DNA from: Hesseltinella vesiculosa
Taxonomy: Eukaryota; Mucoromycota; Mucoromycetes; Mucorales; Cunninghamellaceae
NCBI GenBank assembly: GCA_002104935.1
Contig: MCGT01000020.1
Span: 186,001-250,000, forward strand
Direction: 5' to 3'
Length of the DNA stretch: 64,000 nt
How positions within the stretch are numbered: the first letter of the stretch is position 1; every line of letters begins with the position of its first letter. Shown here in pieces: positions 24,274-39,894 of the stretch. Under the pieces are notes generated by a model that had not been told where the DNA came from, did not search any database, and saw nothing but the letters and a program-made list of their open reading frames with translations. Made by a program: the position numbers and the translations under genes.

Positions 24274-24586
24274 TTTGGAAACTCCCCAACCGTCCATCTA
24301 ACCTATTCTGCCACCCTCTCCTCCTGCTCCTCTCATCCGCACTGCGCTTTGTTTGTTTATTTTTATTTTTATTTTTTGCAAGTGCTCCCCCAATCTGCAT
24401 ATTTTTTTTTCCTAGCCTTTTTCTGTTAGTCCTTGCTGACTTTTTCTTTTTTTTTTTTTTTTTTTTTTTTCCATAAAATACCAACTTGAATTTTTATTTT
24501 CCCCTTCTTCTTTCACTCTAATTTTTTTTTTCTTACCGTAGCCATTTTTTTATTATTGACTAGTATCTCTCTTAACAAGGCATAAC

Positions 24587-26107
24587 ATGTCTTCGGATAC
24601 CATCACCTACGCAAATCAAGCTTCCGGCTTCATGCACGTGCATCAAGATCCGTCAGCGACCAACAGGCACCAAACAACACCTATCCCTTGGTCCATGCTG
24701 GTGGATATCATTCAAAACGCTCATTCTTTATATCCCATGGAATGTGACCATCGTACCAATGTGTTATCTAGAGTCCTGCTATGCATTTATGAATGCCAAG
24801 GTAGGCAGCACAAAAAAAAAAAAAAAAAAATACAGGTGAGGGCGGGTTCTCACCTGGTTTTTTTTTTTTTCCCATTGTCCCTAACCTTCTTGCTTGTCGG
24901 GTGGTTAGGCGATAAGGATCAAGCCATTCACACTTATCAACAGCTTTTACCAAGGCTCCATCTGCTACGACCTGTCTTGTCATCCTCCATCGTGCTTCAC
25001 AGCGAAAACTGGCAAACCCATTTAGGCAACGCAAGGTAAAACAAACAACAGAGGGCGATCCTTTTTTGAGCTAATTTTGGAAAAACGGGAAACAGATTTG
25101 GGCAGTTCGTCATCGTCTTCTAAACCATTTTTTTCTCATTACTTAGCAGCTATCAAAATTACCTCGCTTTCTTTGATCAAGAGATCCAGCAACGTGGCGT
25201 CGATAACACCGTACGACATTACTTGCCGCAACTACCGCCTTCGCTTCATTCACAGCTACAGCCGCTCGCTCACCTGACTCTGGGCTTTGAACATGGCCTA
25301 TCGCCCATGGTCTCGGAAGGGCTTGCTTATCTATGTTGCACGTTTGATGCTGCAGCTCCTTGGCTGAATGGTTGCACAACAAGGATCGTCTCAGATGACC
25401 GATTGCCCTCCCTGAGCGAGGATCCACCCTCTCCTCTGACAGCCCCGTCGATCGTTTGCGTCACCACGCCTGCCGCCGAGCCACACGCCCTTGGCATCCT
25501 CAGCCCATTTGCCAACTACCACTCATCTCCATTGGACAATGTTCTGTTTGATTCCATTCGGGCCGACCCTCGCTTCAACGGAGTGATGGAGGGAGGCCGG
25601 CCCATGGCGGCCAAGGTCAAACAGCTGCTGAAAAGCCACGGTGCCCTGCTCCAACAGTATCTGGACGAATGGATGACCCATAGCACCAACACCATGGACC
25701 GCCGACTCGATGAACTGACGCTGGTCTGCCTGCACATGGTTCATGCCAACATTTTGGACGAACCCACCCACCATCTCTTGGCCTCCACGGTCGCCCTGCG
25801 TACCCTATACCTCACCAATATCTTTTTGCACCATGACCGCCTTCTGCATCAATGGGTATCCACCCTGGCTCTGTTGATGATGTGCACCTTTATCATCCAG
25901 GGCAAGCCTTCCACCACCCATCTCATCTCCAACTCTCTCGCCTATACCACCTGGCACTCCTGCCACCAAGCATTCTTATCCCTCCACGCCCCTCCTGTCT
26001 ATACCCTCGTGCTAAGATCCCTCTGCAAAATCGACAAACCGCTTTCTCTGTCCATCGCAAACACATTGATACATACCCTGGAACAGCAGCCTCCCATTGA
26101 CGAATGA
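24587..26107 (+). CDS. Questin-oxidase-like protein
   Basis: Three exons (24587-24800, 24909-25035 and 25147-26107) join in frame, giving about 433 residues. The motif SYQNYLAFFDQEIQQRGVDN, followed by HYLPQLPPSL and LAHLTLGFEHGLSPMVSEGL, matches the questin_oxidase family. That family includes fungal enzymes such as AflY and GedK, which act in Baeyer-Villiger-type steps of aromatic polyketide pathways. Many members of unknown function lie outside clusters. The neighbours here (ADA2, FRG1) are housekeeping genes and no polyketide synthase is present, so a secondary-metabolite role is not supported. Confidence 0.8.
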
Positions 26108-26154
26108 GCTGTGTAAATATCCTTACCAATAAAAAACAAAGGTTTCGTTTTTTT

Positions 26155-27205
26155 TTATTTACAATAGCGATCTGCCTTGACTTTTGCTCGTCGATCCAGC
26201 ATGGCTTCATTCAGGCGGCCTTCTTCTCGCGCCTTGCCCAGAGCCTTGGCGTCTTTGCTTGTCAGTTTCACCTTGCCTCCTCCCCATGATTGATTCTTTT
26301 TACTATGCCCCACGGGAAAAGAAAGAAAGAGTGAGTTGCCAAGGGGATGCCATCTGTTCCATTTACACATTGTCGACTTCTGCTTGTCCAGCATCAAACT
26401 TTTCCTTGGCAACCTTCTTTCGCTTGTACTTGAATTTGGCTTGGCAGTACACACGGAACGTTTCGCAAAATCCAGTTTCATCTGCATCCGCACGCACCTT
26501 GAAGCCTACATCATCGCGTGAGCCGCGTCCGTCCAGCGTCCTTCTTTCGCCTGAGCTTACCTCCGTCGGCCACCTGGTCGACCATCAAAAATTTATCATA
26601 CGCATTTTGAAACGCCACGCCAGCGTCGGTGATGATGGGCCGCCATTCTTCCAAACCACTGATTGCCTCGACATCGCAATGCACCACCCCGACCTTGTCA
26701 CTGCCAAAGTATTTGCCTTGAAACGACTTGAATGTAAATCGATCGGTGGTGCCCAAGAGACGCGCGCCCACAAACACTTGATTGACAATGATCGGCTCCT
26801 GCTGGGAGACATGTTCAGGCAATGGGTAGGCCAAGAATCGGTCGCCTTCGTCAACGGTGAAGCAAATCGTAGGATCGCTCGGATGGGTAATAAACACCGG
26901 CCCCACCAGGTCGTCCAAGGATTCGATCATCACCCAGCCTAATGTGTTGGGTGATCATCAGTGTCTGCGTGTTTCGACAAAAAAAAAAAAAAAAAAAAAG
27001 CTTACCTTCTTGAGGACCTCGGCTGTCCTGGTCGTCGTGATCATGCTTGTGTTTTCTCTTTTTTTTTCTGAGGAGAGACTTGTCAGTTTGCGAATGCGAC
27101 GCTAAAATAAATGGGCGATTCCCATTCAAGAATGAATGGACCTTACTTTTCCTTCTTGTCCCCTTTGAAGGATAGTTTTGTCGTCTTGACGGGAACACTG
27201 GCCAT
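26155..27205 (-). CDS. FRG1: FRG1-like RNA-processing protein
   Basis: The N-terminal exons encode a short basic leader (MASVPVKTTKLSFKGDKKEK, then KKRKHKHDHDDQD). A beta-trefoil, fascin-like domain follows, with GWVMIESLDDLVGPVFITHP, FTFKSFQGKYFGSDKVG and NAYDKFLMVDQVADGG. The C-terminus KEEGRL-type segment ending AMLDRRAKVKADRYCK is the hallmark of FRG1. FRG1 proteins are nuclear and nucleolar, and associate with spliceosomes and actin. The last intron splits a codon after VDN, where the unspliced frame would stop at once. The gene is head-to-head with the tetraspanin gene. Confidence 0.9.
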
Positions 27206-27531
27206 GGTGAAAGAGATGGTGCTGCCATTTTTTTTTTTTTTTGAAAAAATACAACCGCCAAATTCAATCAGGAAGCCAAAGGCGTAAAAAAAAAAAACAG
27301 GGTCACCATGATGACTCTTTGGCAATGCACCAACGTCCCTGTAATTGCCTACCGCTCTTTTTAATTTTATTTGTATCTAACGTGTCGATGCTATATTGAC
27401 TAATCTGGCTTGCGAGGTGAAAAAGAAGCCATGATGAAGTTGTAGGCGGTCCATATTAATATTCCACTCTCTGGCCTTCCATTCATTTTTTTTCTCTCTT
27501 TTTCTTCTTGCTCTCAGATCTCTTGACCACC

Positions 27532-28391
27532 ATGCATTCTACAAATTTTACAGCGTAAACAGGCTCGTTGAATACAGGGAACGGGACTCATGTATCCTCC
27601 TAGGCTAAGCAAGTATTTGCTGATGCTCACCACCTGCTTGGTGGCAGGACTCGGCATTGCTTTCATGGTGGTGGCCATCATTGGAGGCACCAACAATTTC
27701 AAAGGCGCAAACCTTTTCCCACCGTCTGCCTTCCTTTGTAACACCCGCCATCGGCCTCGGTCCCTTCTCACCCTCTTTTCTAGTGGCAGGGGTCCTGGGA
27801 GCGACCATCTTCATCACTGCCATGCTAGGTTTTGCTGCGATGGTATACCCTAGACGGCTAATCATCTATACATCCATCTTCACCATTTTGACTGCAAGTA
27901 TCTTGCAAACCGTGGCGGGTATCTTGATCCATCGGGCCGAGGCCAATCCTTTTGGCTACCTCTGGGACCGATGGCACAGCAACGATGAAAACTATCGAGC
28001 CTATTTACAAGATGAAGTACCCACCCCCCCCCTTCTCCCTTTTTTTTTTTTCTATCGATATGTCTTATCTGATGATATTTTTCTTTCTCGATCACAGTTT
28101 ACCTGCTGTGGATACGCAAGCGTCTTTGATGGTCCCGTGATCAGCAGTCATTGCCCAAACTACGGGTTTTTGCCGGCCAGCCCTTGCTTCTACTCCTTGA
28201 CCAATTTCATCGACAACCATTTTTATCAAGCCCACCGTTTTGTGTTTTCCACTCTGTGCATCGATTTTATGGCACTCATCAGCGCCATCGCCATGCTCTG
28301 TATGCTCGCACCCAGACACCCGCCCTTCCAGGCCGTCCAGCCTGTCAAAGGTTACCAGGAACCTCTGCAAGAAAGGATCTTGTCCGTCTAG
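27532..28391 (+). CDS. Tetraspanin-like membrane protein
   Basis: Four exons (27532-27554, 27604-27737, 27784-28016 and 28098-28391) encode 227 residues. The first two introns are only 49 and 46 nt. The ATG at 27532 has a good context (CCACCATGC) and, after splicing, leads into ALSKYLLMLTTCLVAGLGIA, a typical first tetraspanin helix. Four membrane segments are visible. The large loop between helices 3 and 4 carries the signature FTCCGY and further cysteines (HCPNYGF, SPCFY). Fungal tetraspanins act in membrane organisation and hyphal development. The downstream ATG at 27590 also opens a frame but is not needed. Confidence 0.8.
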
Positions 28392-28629
28392 ATTCGCTCC
28401 CTCCACTTATCTCTCTACTGATCCATGTACATAGTTCCTATTCACGAACAAGAAGAATAAATCCCACAACCAAGACAAACCGAAAAAAGGCTTGGATATC
28501 TTGGCCATCCTTGATCGGTACAAAATCCAAGGATGACGGCCAAAAAATAATAATAATAATAATAAATCTATTTCTAACAAAAAGGAGGATCGTGGTATCT
28601 GAAGGTAGGGCTGACGACGGGATCTGTGC

Positions 28630-29355
28630 TTATTGCGCAATGGACAGAGCCTTGTGGCTATGGCTTGTTGAATCCCCGAGGGATTTTTGATTCAGATAGG
28701 ACAGGTATGAATTCCAGCCGATAGAGAAGAACGAGCTGATCATTGGGCGATAAATCAACGGAATACATGACTGGGTAAACAGCGAGGCAAACGGCCAAAA
28801 ATGATAAGCATTGTAAAGACCTTTTGTATAACTCTATTCAGGTAGAAAATGGTGAGCAAGAGAGTGCAAAGGACCCTTTCGGTGAACTCACCGTCTCAAA
28901 CTTTTCACGGATTTGCTGACCGTTACGTCCTTCTAATACTGATATCCCGGTCATAAAGATAGCCAAAATCGTGGGAGTGAAGAAGACAACATCAAAAGCG
29001 GTGCGAGCTATGGCCGTGGTCCAGCGATTCTTCAGGTTGACATTGCGATTGAGAAAGTTGAACCAAGTAACAACGGTGGGGCCGCCAATAAAGAAACCAT
29101 AGGTAAACATGCGAGCTGATCGCTCTAGATCATGTCGGTTGCCTCGCTTTTCAATCGCTTGTTGCGCAATAGTATCGCCAATCAGTTGCAAACAGCCTTA
29201 TCATGGAAAACAGGGCTGATTAGTCACATGGACAGGACAAAAAGCTAGAACAAAAATACTCTCGTATTGTTGCCATGGGTACCTGATTGAATGGCATATG
29301 TACGAATGGGTCGTTCAAGTAACTGCTGCTGATATTTTTGCAAATACACTTGCAT
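28630..29355 (-). CDS. Mpv17/PMP22-family membrane protein
   Basis: Three exons (29355-29283, 29196-28892 and 28833-28630) join in frame, giving 193 residues. Family hallmarks: YQQQLLERPIRTYAIQSGCL and GDTIAQQ near the start, then RMFTYGFFIGGPTVVTWFNF, and at the end YNAYHFWPFASLFTQ and FFSIGWNSYLSYLNQK. The protein has about four membrane helices. Relatives (Sym1, Mpv17, PXMP2) sit in the inner mitochondrial or peroxisomal membrane. The sequence does not settle which. The gene is divergent from kinesin-13, with 520 bp between the starts. A second family member lies at the right edge of the window. Confidence 0.9.
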
Positions 29356-29774
29356 GTTTAGGAGAAAGACAGCAAGTCAAAAGAGAAAAGGGGCGGCTCA
29401 GGAACAGCGTCATTTTATCAAGAGGCGGAGCACGGATGAATTCTGTCCCTTTTGACATGTTTGTTCCTTTTGTGCTATGCGCCCAACACTCAAAGGGGAG
29501 CGGTTTGTGCACCTTTTGGCAGACCTCTCTCTGTGATGGCTGTCCTTCAGGCATCAAGTCGAGGCGAATAAAGTGACTTCAAGCTTGCTTTTTGTGCGTG
29601 TGTAACCATTGGTCCCATGTCATTTTTGTCATCAACCGACCCTGAATGTCCAAACAGTCTCACCACCACATGCCCACATCAAAGGCTGCCAGGTCGTGCC
29701 TTTTGTTTATGGTCACCACCGTTGACGTCGACCGGCCCCTTTTTGTCATTTCTGGCTTTGAATTTCCCCCACCC

Positions 29775-29805
<31 letters not shown>

Positions 29806-29875
29806 GAAAGCGTGCCTTTTTCCTCTTTATTTTTTTTTTTTTTTCTCAAGCGACCTCCATCCTGACAGAAAAAGG

Positions 29876-33343
<3,468 letters not shown>

Positions 33344-33482
33344 ATTTGTAGTCCTACCTTTTTTTTTTTTTCCCCTTCGTCTTCTTGCTTTCGTTCTTTT
33401 CCACTTTTTGTTTCATTTTTATTTCTTTGTGCATAGTATAATTTTCTCAGTTCATTTCTGATTTGGATATAAATTACTGGTA

Positions 33483-34022
33483 TTATTGTATGAGCTTGGC
33501 CAGAGGACCGCCTGTCAATGGTTTCAGGAGCGTCTCGCCACTGAGGAACTGGTCAAGTCGATGTTTGCCTTTCTCAACCTCACAGCCGATAGAGCCATCC
33601 TTGAGGCGGACACATTGGCTACCGGCCGGGCAGCAGCCGCCAGTACTGCAGCAATTCCAATCCTTTGGGCAGCAGCCAATCTGGGCACATCCATTCGTGT
33701 TGCTGGGGCAGCAGCCAGCCTGGATGCAGAACGAACCAGGGAGACAGCACCGACCATGCGGGCAGCATTCTGACCCACTACTACAGCACGACGTGCCCAT
33801 GCAGTTGACAAGTGGATAGGCACATATTCCTGGCGACGGACTCTGTTGCCGCCGCTGCAACGTTGGCGTGCCGCTAAACGGCAATACAAAAGGATCCATA
33901 TAGCCTTGTTTGCTGCCACCTGCCGGAAGGTCCAACAAGTCCAAATCATTGTCCTCCGTTGCAATAACTATCGACACCACCGTCACGAGCAAGGTAAAAA
34001 ATTCAAGCACAGGCAAGCGCAT
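33483..34022 (-). CDS. Cysteine-rich secreted protein, granulin-like Cys pattern
   Basis: An intronless gene of 179 residues when started at the ATG at 34022. That start gives a clean signal peptide (MRLPVLEFFTLLVTVVSIVI). The central part (about residues 65-135) is packed with Cys pairs: TSCCSSGSECC, GRCCLPGSFC, AGCCPSN, GCCPKDWNCC, GGCCPAGSQC. This spacing of CC pairs recalls granulin-type knots, though it is not a perfect match. The product is probably extracellular or wall-associated. It lies tail-to-tail with kinesin-13, 139 bp apart. An upstream in-frame start would bury the signal peptide and was not used. Confidence 0.75.
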   Translation of the reverse strand: MRLPVLEFFTLLVTVVSIVIATEDNDLDLLDLPAGGSKQGYMDPFVLPFSGTPTLQRRQQSPSPGICAYPLVNCMGTSCCSSGSECCPHGRCCLPGSFCIQAGCCPSNTNGCAQIGCCPKDWNCCSTGGCCPAGSQCVRLKDGSIGCEVEKGKHRLDQFLSGETLLKPLTGGPLAKLIQ

Positions 34023-35253
34023 CTTGCTTTTTACGCAATGGAATAGAAGAAAGAAAGGGAAAAGCTTAACCTGGCCACCCCTGGTTTCGTCCATTTCCCT
34101 TTTGACAAAAGCAGGTTCATGCGCCCCTCAAATTTTAAAGATCAGCCGAGAGAGCGTTTAGCATAAATCAAGGCACCAGGAATCAAGCAATGTAAGGAGG
34201 TGATGTGCTTCTTCTGTCTAAAAACGAACCATCGTCGTGACAAACCCGCCAAAAAAAGAATAGAGTGTCCATGGTTTCTAGTGTACTTGTGTCAACGAAG
34301 ATGCAAGAGATTCGTGCTTGCGCAAAAAAAAAAAAAAACACATGGTTGGCATTGACCATCAGCCTGGATTGGATGGACATTAGCAATCGTCAGGTTGGAA
34401 CATAGTGTTTTTGCCCCTATTTTTTTTTATCTATGCGATGCGTCAAAGTTCATGTGAATTTTCTCTATAGGAATGGGGTAAAATTGTAAAGCAGAGTGGC
34501 CCTCAATCACAAAACGTACGTCTCGCTTGTGAGAACTTTACGAGGCCGAGACATCCACCCAGTCGTGTAAAGATATCGCATTAAAAAAAAAAAACGTAAA
34601 AGCACAAAAGGGGGCGTAGAGGTGGGTTCGATGGATCACTGGGCATGAGCACAAGCGAAGCAGCCTAGAGCACGCGAATCTTGGAACGTTTTGCTTCTTG
34701 ACACGGTATCCATTGGACACACGCTTGCCGAGGTAAAACAAGGGCGTCATTGACGGCTGAATGTCTATTGAAGTGCCACGCTGGGCTCCGCGCCTTAGTT
34801 TGTTTGCAACCCAAGAAACAGTCCTTGGCGTAAGGACTGCCCATCAATCAAGCGTGAGAAGACGGATAAACAACGCTCTTTATCATATGCTGGTGTGACA
34901 TCAACCTCACAAACAATGGAATCCATGCTTTCTCTCTATCTGATGTCGTTCATCCATTTTACTATTATTATTTTTCACCCATCCATTTCTTTGTACCGTC
35001 TTTGTCTTTTGTCTTTGCATTGGCCACTGGCACATGAAGTTGCCATTTTGGAAATCCGAAAAAGGGATGACACAGCACACAGAGATGGAAGCCCGGCCCC
35101 AAAAATGGCGATCGGCAATTTGCCCAATCACGTGGAGCTGCCACTCAATTGCAAATTGCCCATTTTTTTTTTTTTGCAAAATTTAACGAACAAGCCTTTT
35201 CTTCTGCCTTTTTTTTTTTTTTTGTTTCATTTGCTATTGCTCATGCTCTGACC
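34023..35253. other. Intergenic region
   Basis: About 1.2 kb between the divergent Cys-rich secreted gene and the small Cys-tailed gene. I see no coding region with a domain or an exon chain, only poly-A/T tracts. Confidence 0.5.
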
Positions 35254-35666
35254 ATGGTGAAAGAAGAATCTACCACAGCATCATCTGACAACACCCCATC
35301 GTCGACGACGACTCATATACCACAAACCATTGCTGCGGATACCACCGACGAAAAGAAGAAACCCTTGAGCCATGTCTCGGATCATCTCGATCATTCCCCT
35401 CCTCCACCTGCCTATCAAGCCAGTGTCCATCATCACCATAGTCTTTCCCACAACCGCTATTCCCAGCTAGTACCATCTTCTTCTGGTAAGGAAAAACGAG
35501 TTAGCCATGCCTGGTTACCCAAAGAATGGGGTAGTGATATTTAAAAGCTGACATTTTTTTTTTTTCATTGCCAGTGTATTTTTATCAGCCCACGCCTGCA
35601 CCTCAAACTGTCATTGTCCATGATACTCCTTCTAGGTCCAAGGATGCATGTTGTTGGGGATGGTAA
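35254..35666 (+). CDS. Small disordered protein with Cys-rich tail (CCWGW)
   Basis: Two exons (35254-35485 and 35575-35666) encode 107 residues. The protein is rich in Ser, Thr, His and Pro (SPPPPAYQASVHHHHS) and has no visible fold. It ends VIVHDTPSRSKDACCWGW. The C-terminal Cys pair next to aromatic residues resembles tails that attach small proteins to membranes by S-acylation, as in CYSTM-like peptides. The general plan resembles that of the FCCC-tailed protein at 15108. Confidence 0.7.
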
Positions 35667-35993
35667 AATTGCACCTCTCGATTTGGACCACCCATCCCAC
35701 TCACGGTTTTTTTTTTTTCTAGTGTGGCTGGCCTGATCCTCTGCTTTGGAGCCAAAGAATTTTGTTTCTGATGCCCCCCTCCCAATTTTGCATATTCCAT
35801 TTTTCATCACGCACATACCTCTCCAAACTTTTTTCCCCCATTTTGACTCCTTTTTCTCTTTCTGTTTCCATACATTCCAGCATTGATTGCTTGTTTACCC
35901 AATGACTTTTCTATTCTAGATTTTTTTTCTAGAACAGATGCCAAGAACGGGTGCGGCTGTATAGAAGAGTCCAATAAAAACGGTAGGATATAT

Positions 35994-37976
35994 TTATTTC
36001 TTTGACTTTTCAGACTTCCACAGAAAGAAATCACACCTGTAGTGGTCGCTATTCTTTTCGCTTGATGGGCCGATGGGTCTATGGTAAGAAAAAAAAAATG
36101 AGACTTGGCCCGTGCACGAGCAGCGTCTCCTTGCAGATACCTTGAGCACAGATAAAAGCGACGGCCTTGATTGGGGCCTTTTTTGTTCACGGTGAATTCC
36201 GTGCAGGGCAGGCGATGGCGCGTGCAGGTGGGAATGGACTGTGGCCGGAACAGATTTGCCCAGTCTTGCTGCTTCTCATGTCGCTGATCAATGTCTTGCA
36301 CCAGCGCTGCCAAGTCGCCATCTTCTAGGAGAAGGGTATCTATGTCGGATTTGGGTGACGGAGATGCCATGGCCTTTGTAGATCCAGTCGACGGCTTTCT
36401 GAAAAACGCGTCCACGGAGCGCTGCTTAGGCTTTGTTGGCGCCGGTCGTTTGGGAGACGGTGAGGGTGAACCAGCAGAGTCAAGAACTGATTTCCGCTTG
36501 GCCATGTTTTCGGCAAACACAGTGGCCACAGGAGATGGAGACCCGCCTGGTTTATCGGCAGCCGCTGCGTCTGCGCTCGTAAGAGATGGAGTGGCGGACG
36601 ACAGGGGCACAGCAGGATCACGATGAAGAGGACTGTTTTGCAAAGCGCCAGTCGTTGGCGCAGCTGGTGCCAAAGGCTTTTTGCCAAAAAAGCTGGAGAG
36701 CTTCATTTGCTTGAATTCGCTGAAATTGGCGGCATGAAAAGGTGAAGCCAAGGCGTTTGGGTGTGTCAGCAAGTCTCGTAGCTTGGTTCCGTCAAGGGTA
36801 TCCACCATATCCATCACCACGGGGCAATGGTCCGAGCCAAAGATTTCAGGTTGGATATTGGCACTGTCGAACCAAGGCAACAGATCCTTGGTGATCAAGA
36901 TATAGTCAATGCGGGTTCCAAAGTTGGCAGGTCTACATCATCAAAAAAAAAAAAAAAAAAGCCATTGTATCCTTCTTAATTTCACAGTAAACCACCTTCA
37001 CTTTCTTAGGCTACCTCGCATTGGTCAACAAGTTCCAGCCTATTTGTGAAATAAGAAATGAGTGACCGACATCAGTGGCTTTGTATTGGCTTGATTGAGG
37101 TGGGTCCGCCTTACAGGTAAACATATGCGTGCGAAGAGGGAAGCATTTTCGGCAAACGTCAATGAGTGGACCGACTGGGTCAATGAGCTTGTGCAACCAT
37201 TGGCGATGAGGCAAGTCCATGAAATCGGTGATGCCCCAATCCTTGAGACTTTGCGCAGGGTCGGCATGGTCGGCAGCAGAAGCCAATGCATTGACATCGC
37301 CCAGAAGCACCACGGCCCGGCCTTGGCTGATCAGCATGTCCACTTGCTGTCGTACACATGCATGATAATCCATCTTGTATTCGAAGCGAGCATCGTCGCC
37401 GTTGCCGTTGGGGAAGTAAATGTTGAACAGCACAAACATGCCAAAATCCATGCGCAGGCACCGGCCTTCTTGGTCCAGCAGCTGAGGCGGCTGTGTCTTG
37501 AGGGATGCCAAAAAGCCGTCGGAAAGCCCTTCGGTGATGGACTCGCCAACCTCCAAAGGTCGTAGAGGCTGCTTGACATACGTCGCTACACCAGAGTAGC
37601 CATGCTTGCTTTTGGGAAACGAAAAATAGCCATCATAGCCAGGCACCATGGCCATGTCTCGTGTTAATTTCTGCCGCTGGGTCTTGACTTCTTGAAAGCT
37701 GCCGATCGCATGAACGTCAAGATCCATGCCGTCCATAGAAAAAGGAGCCCACTAATATTAGTTATCCAGCCTGTTTCTCCATGGCGAGCTTACCAAATAA
37801 TGTCACCACGCAATGCATCCAGTAAATGCTAATCAAGCGAGCCAGTCATGAGGAACAGCCACAGTACGTGTTTTTGCTTTTTTAATGACGTTTACCTTGT
37901 ATGATTTCTTCTCTGACCAGGGATGGTACTGAAGCGTTGTCGCAAGACCATTCACATTCCAAGTAACAATGCGCAT
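35994..37976 (-). CDS. APN2: AP endonuclease 2 (Apn2, ExoIII family) with GRF zinc finger
   Basis: The start at 37976 gives MRIVTWNVNGLATTLQYHPW, the classic ExoIII opening. FQEVKTQRQKLTRDM carries the catalytic Glu. GRAVVLLGDVN and DYILITKDLL follow, and GSDHCPVVMDM contains the catalytic Asp-His. A PIP-like motif, QMKLSSFFGKK, suggests binding to PCNA. The C-terminus is a GRF zinc finger: CTRHRLPCTEFTVNKKGPNQ, FYLCSRPIGPSSEKN and YRCDFFLWKSEK, assembled across a short intron (36140-36079). Apn2 cleaves abasic sites and removes 3' blocks in nuclear DNA repair. Several short introns interrupt the gene. Confidence 0.93.
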
Positions 37977-39894
37977 CAGCTCTTATTCTTGTCGTTGATC
38001 CGTCTGACTACCAAAAAAAAAAAAAAAAGAAAAAGAAAAAGAAAAAGACGGTGCGTGGCGCAGGACCGCCCAGAAGATCATTCCTGAAACTTCTTCACAA
38101 CAACAACAAAAAAGTAAATGTGAGCTGTCAACCCCACTCCTTGAAGTAAAAAGGACTTTAGACTCTTGAATTCTTAGCAAGGCAAAGTTGTGACACTGAC
38201 GTGGTACGTATTGCTTGGGGCCAGATGGGGAATGAGGCTTTTTTTTTTTTTGGTAGGCCAGCTAGGTGGTATCTACTCTTGAGTACCGTACATTCATACC
38301 AATATGTATATGCTCCATAAAAAATGCCTGGTGGTTTCCTCATATCGTAGGCCACTGGTGCTGAGGGGGAAGTTTCATCCTGCGTCTTCTGCTAGAATTG
38401 TGTGCAGCAGGAAAAAGAAAGACACCTTCCTTTTTGGGTCAAAACAGAGCTTTCGCAGGATCAATGCGGTATCCTGGCGTGCGGCAAAGTCCGACCGAAC
38501 ATGACCGGATTGCTGAACCACCCAGCAAGCTCGAGCAGCCTGGCACATACGAAGCTCGTCAACACTTTCTACCGTTATTTCAGGGCGGAAGGCTAGAGAA
38601 GAAAATGCTGACTTGGCTTCTGAGCCTGCAGGCCACGTGGAAAAGGTCGTCCTTTCTTTTTTTTTTTTAGCCCAGCTTCTTGGCTGATGATTTTGGCAGA
38701 GATGATATGGCCAATCAGAAGTCACACACACCTCTCTCTTCCACCCAGCGTCCTCCTCTCCAGTTTATTTTTTGTTCTCCACAAGGCCTCCGACACTCAG
38801 AGCTGTTATGAAGGCATCTTACGTCATTGACCGAGGAAGATACCGTGCGACGGGACGTCTATTTTCAAGGGCCGTTGATTTTGCCGCCGCTGGTCAATGG
38901 TTGCAGGTGGAGAAAGGAGAGCAGAACATTCGATGGCAGAAACAGGAAGGCGTGTGACCCAATTTCGGGTTCGTGGCACTTTGCTGTCGGTGACATGTGA
39001 TTGCGAAAATCTCCTTCCGAAAAAAGGGAGTTTTCTATTTTTTTTTTGTGCGCCCATGTGCCCTGGGCCAATGGGGAGCCGACCAGGTAAAAACAAAGGC
39101 TGGCGTGGACGTTTTTTTATTTTTTATTTTGAGTATTGTGTAACAAGAGGGTCTTGACGACATCATCCGTTTGCAACAGACAGCTTGAGAATGGGCGTGG
39201 CGCATTTTTTTTTTCGCCTTTCCCTAGCCAGGCATATCGTCTAAAAATTAGAAGGTTCCATTTTTCCCTTTTTGCCTTGACGTCACTGTCGATGGATGAT
39301 ATTTTTCGTTCTCGTATTTTTCGCCTTGACAGAAAAGGGGAGGGGGGCGTGGGCAGGGAGATCTTCGTTCATCACTCCGCAAAAATTGACAGATTTTGCC
39401 AATGGTTGCAATTAGATTTTTTTTCGCTCACAAAGTTTTGTTTCTTATCCAAAAATGGTAAATCAATAGGCAAATTACATCATATGATTTTTTGATGATG
39501 ATTGCAGTGGCCAATTTTAATGATGCAGTTTATGAACCCCTTGTTTGTGCTAAAAAAAATATCGGCCGAGGGAGTGAGAATAAAAAGGAGCAACAGACGG
39601 GCTAGATGCTTCTGGCCAATCAAAGCGACAAATAACAGGGAGAAGGGCAGAAATCAAACAATGCCACTTGAGCACGAAGATAATGCTTCCTTATCAGTGA
39701 AACCAGGTGTTGATTGGATAACTCTAAATTTTTGATAGTATTTGCACTGTGATTGGCCAGGGGAGTCAAGAGATAAGGAGAGATTTTTTTTTTTCCATCC
39801 GAGTTCTGGCTTTGCTTTAATTCACCAGTTTTTTTTTCCCTTCCGCAACATATTTCTTCTCTTCTCTCTTTGTTGTTTTCACATTGTTTATTGA
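37977..39894. other. Divergent intergenic region with CCAAT boxes
   Basis: About 1.9 kb between the divergent APN2 and kinase genes, with no credible coding region. In the last 400 bp before the kinase start there are four CCAAT motifs (39511-39515, 39616-39620, and 39713-39717 and 39752-39756 on the other strand). These are candidate binding sites for the HAP/NF-Y complex in the kinase promoter. Confidence 0.45.

Noticed and set aside
27590..27853. Tetraspanin start at ATG 27590
   Set aside because: The upstream ATG at 27532 plus a 49-nt intron gives a better N-terminus in the same frame. The frame from 27590 also runs past the next splice site into nonsense.
33483..34094. Upstream start for the Cys-rich secreted protein
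   Set aside because: It would place a charged extension before a clean signal peptide. The ATG at 34022 is preferred.
34600..34680. Possible tRNA (GGGTTCGATGG resembles a T-loop)
   Set aside because: The flanking bases do not form a T-stem, and no acceptor, D or anticodon arm can be drawn.
36083..36108. A 26-nt intron with an odd GTCTCA donor in APN2
   Set aside because: A longer intron, 36140-36079, with a normal GTATCT donor joins FYLCS to RPIGPSSEKN and restores a proper GRF zinc finger, so the tiny intron is not needed.
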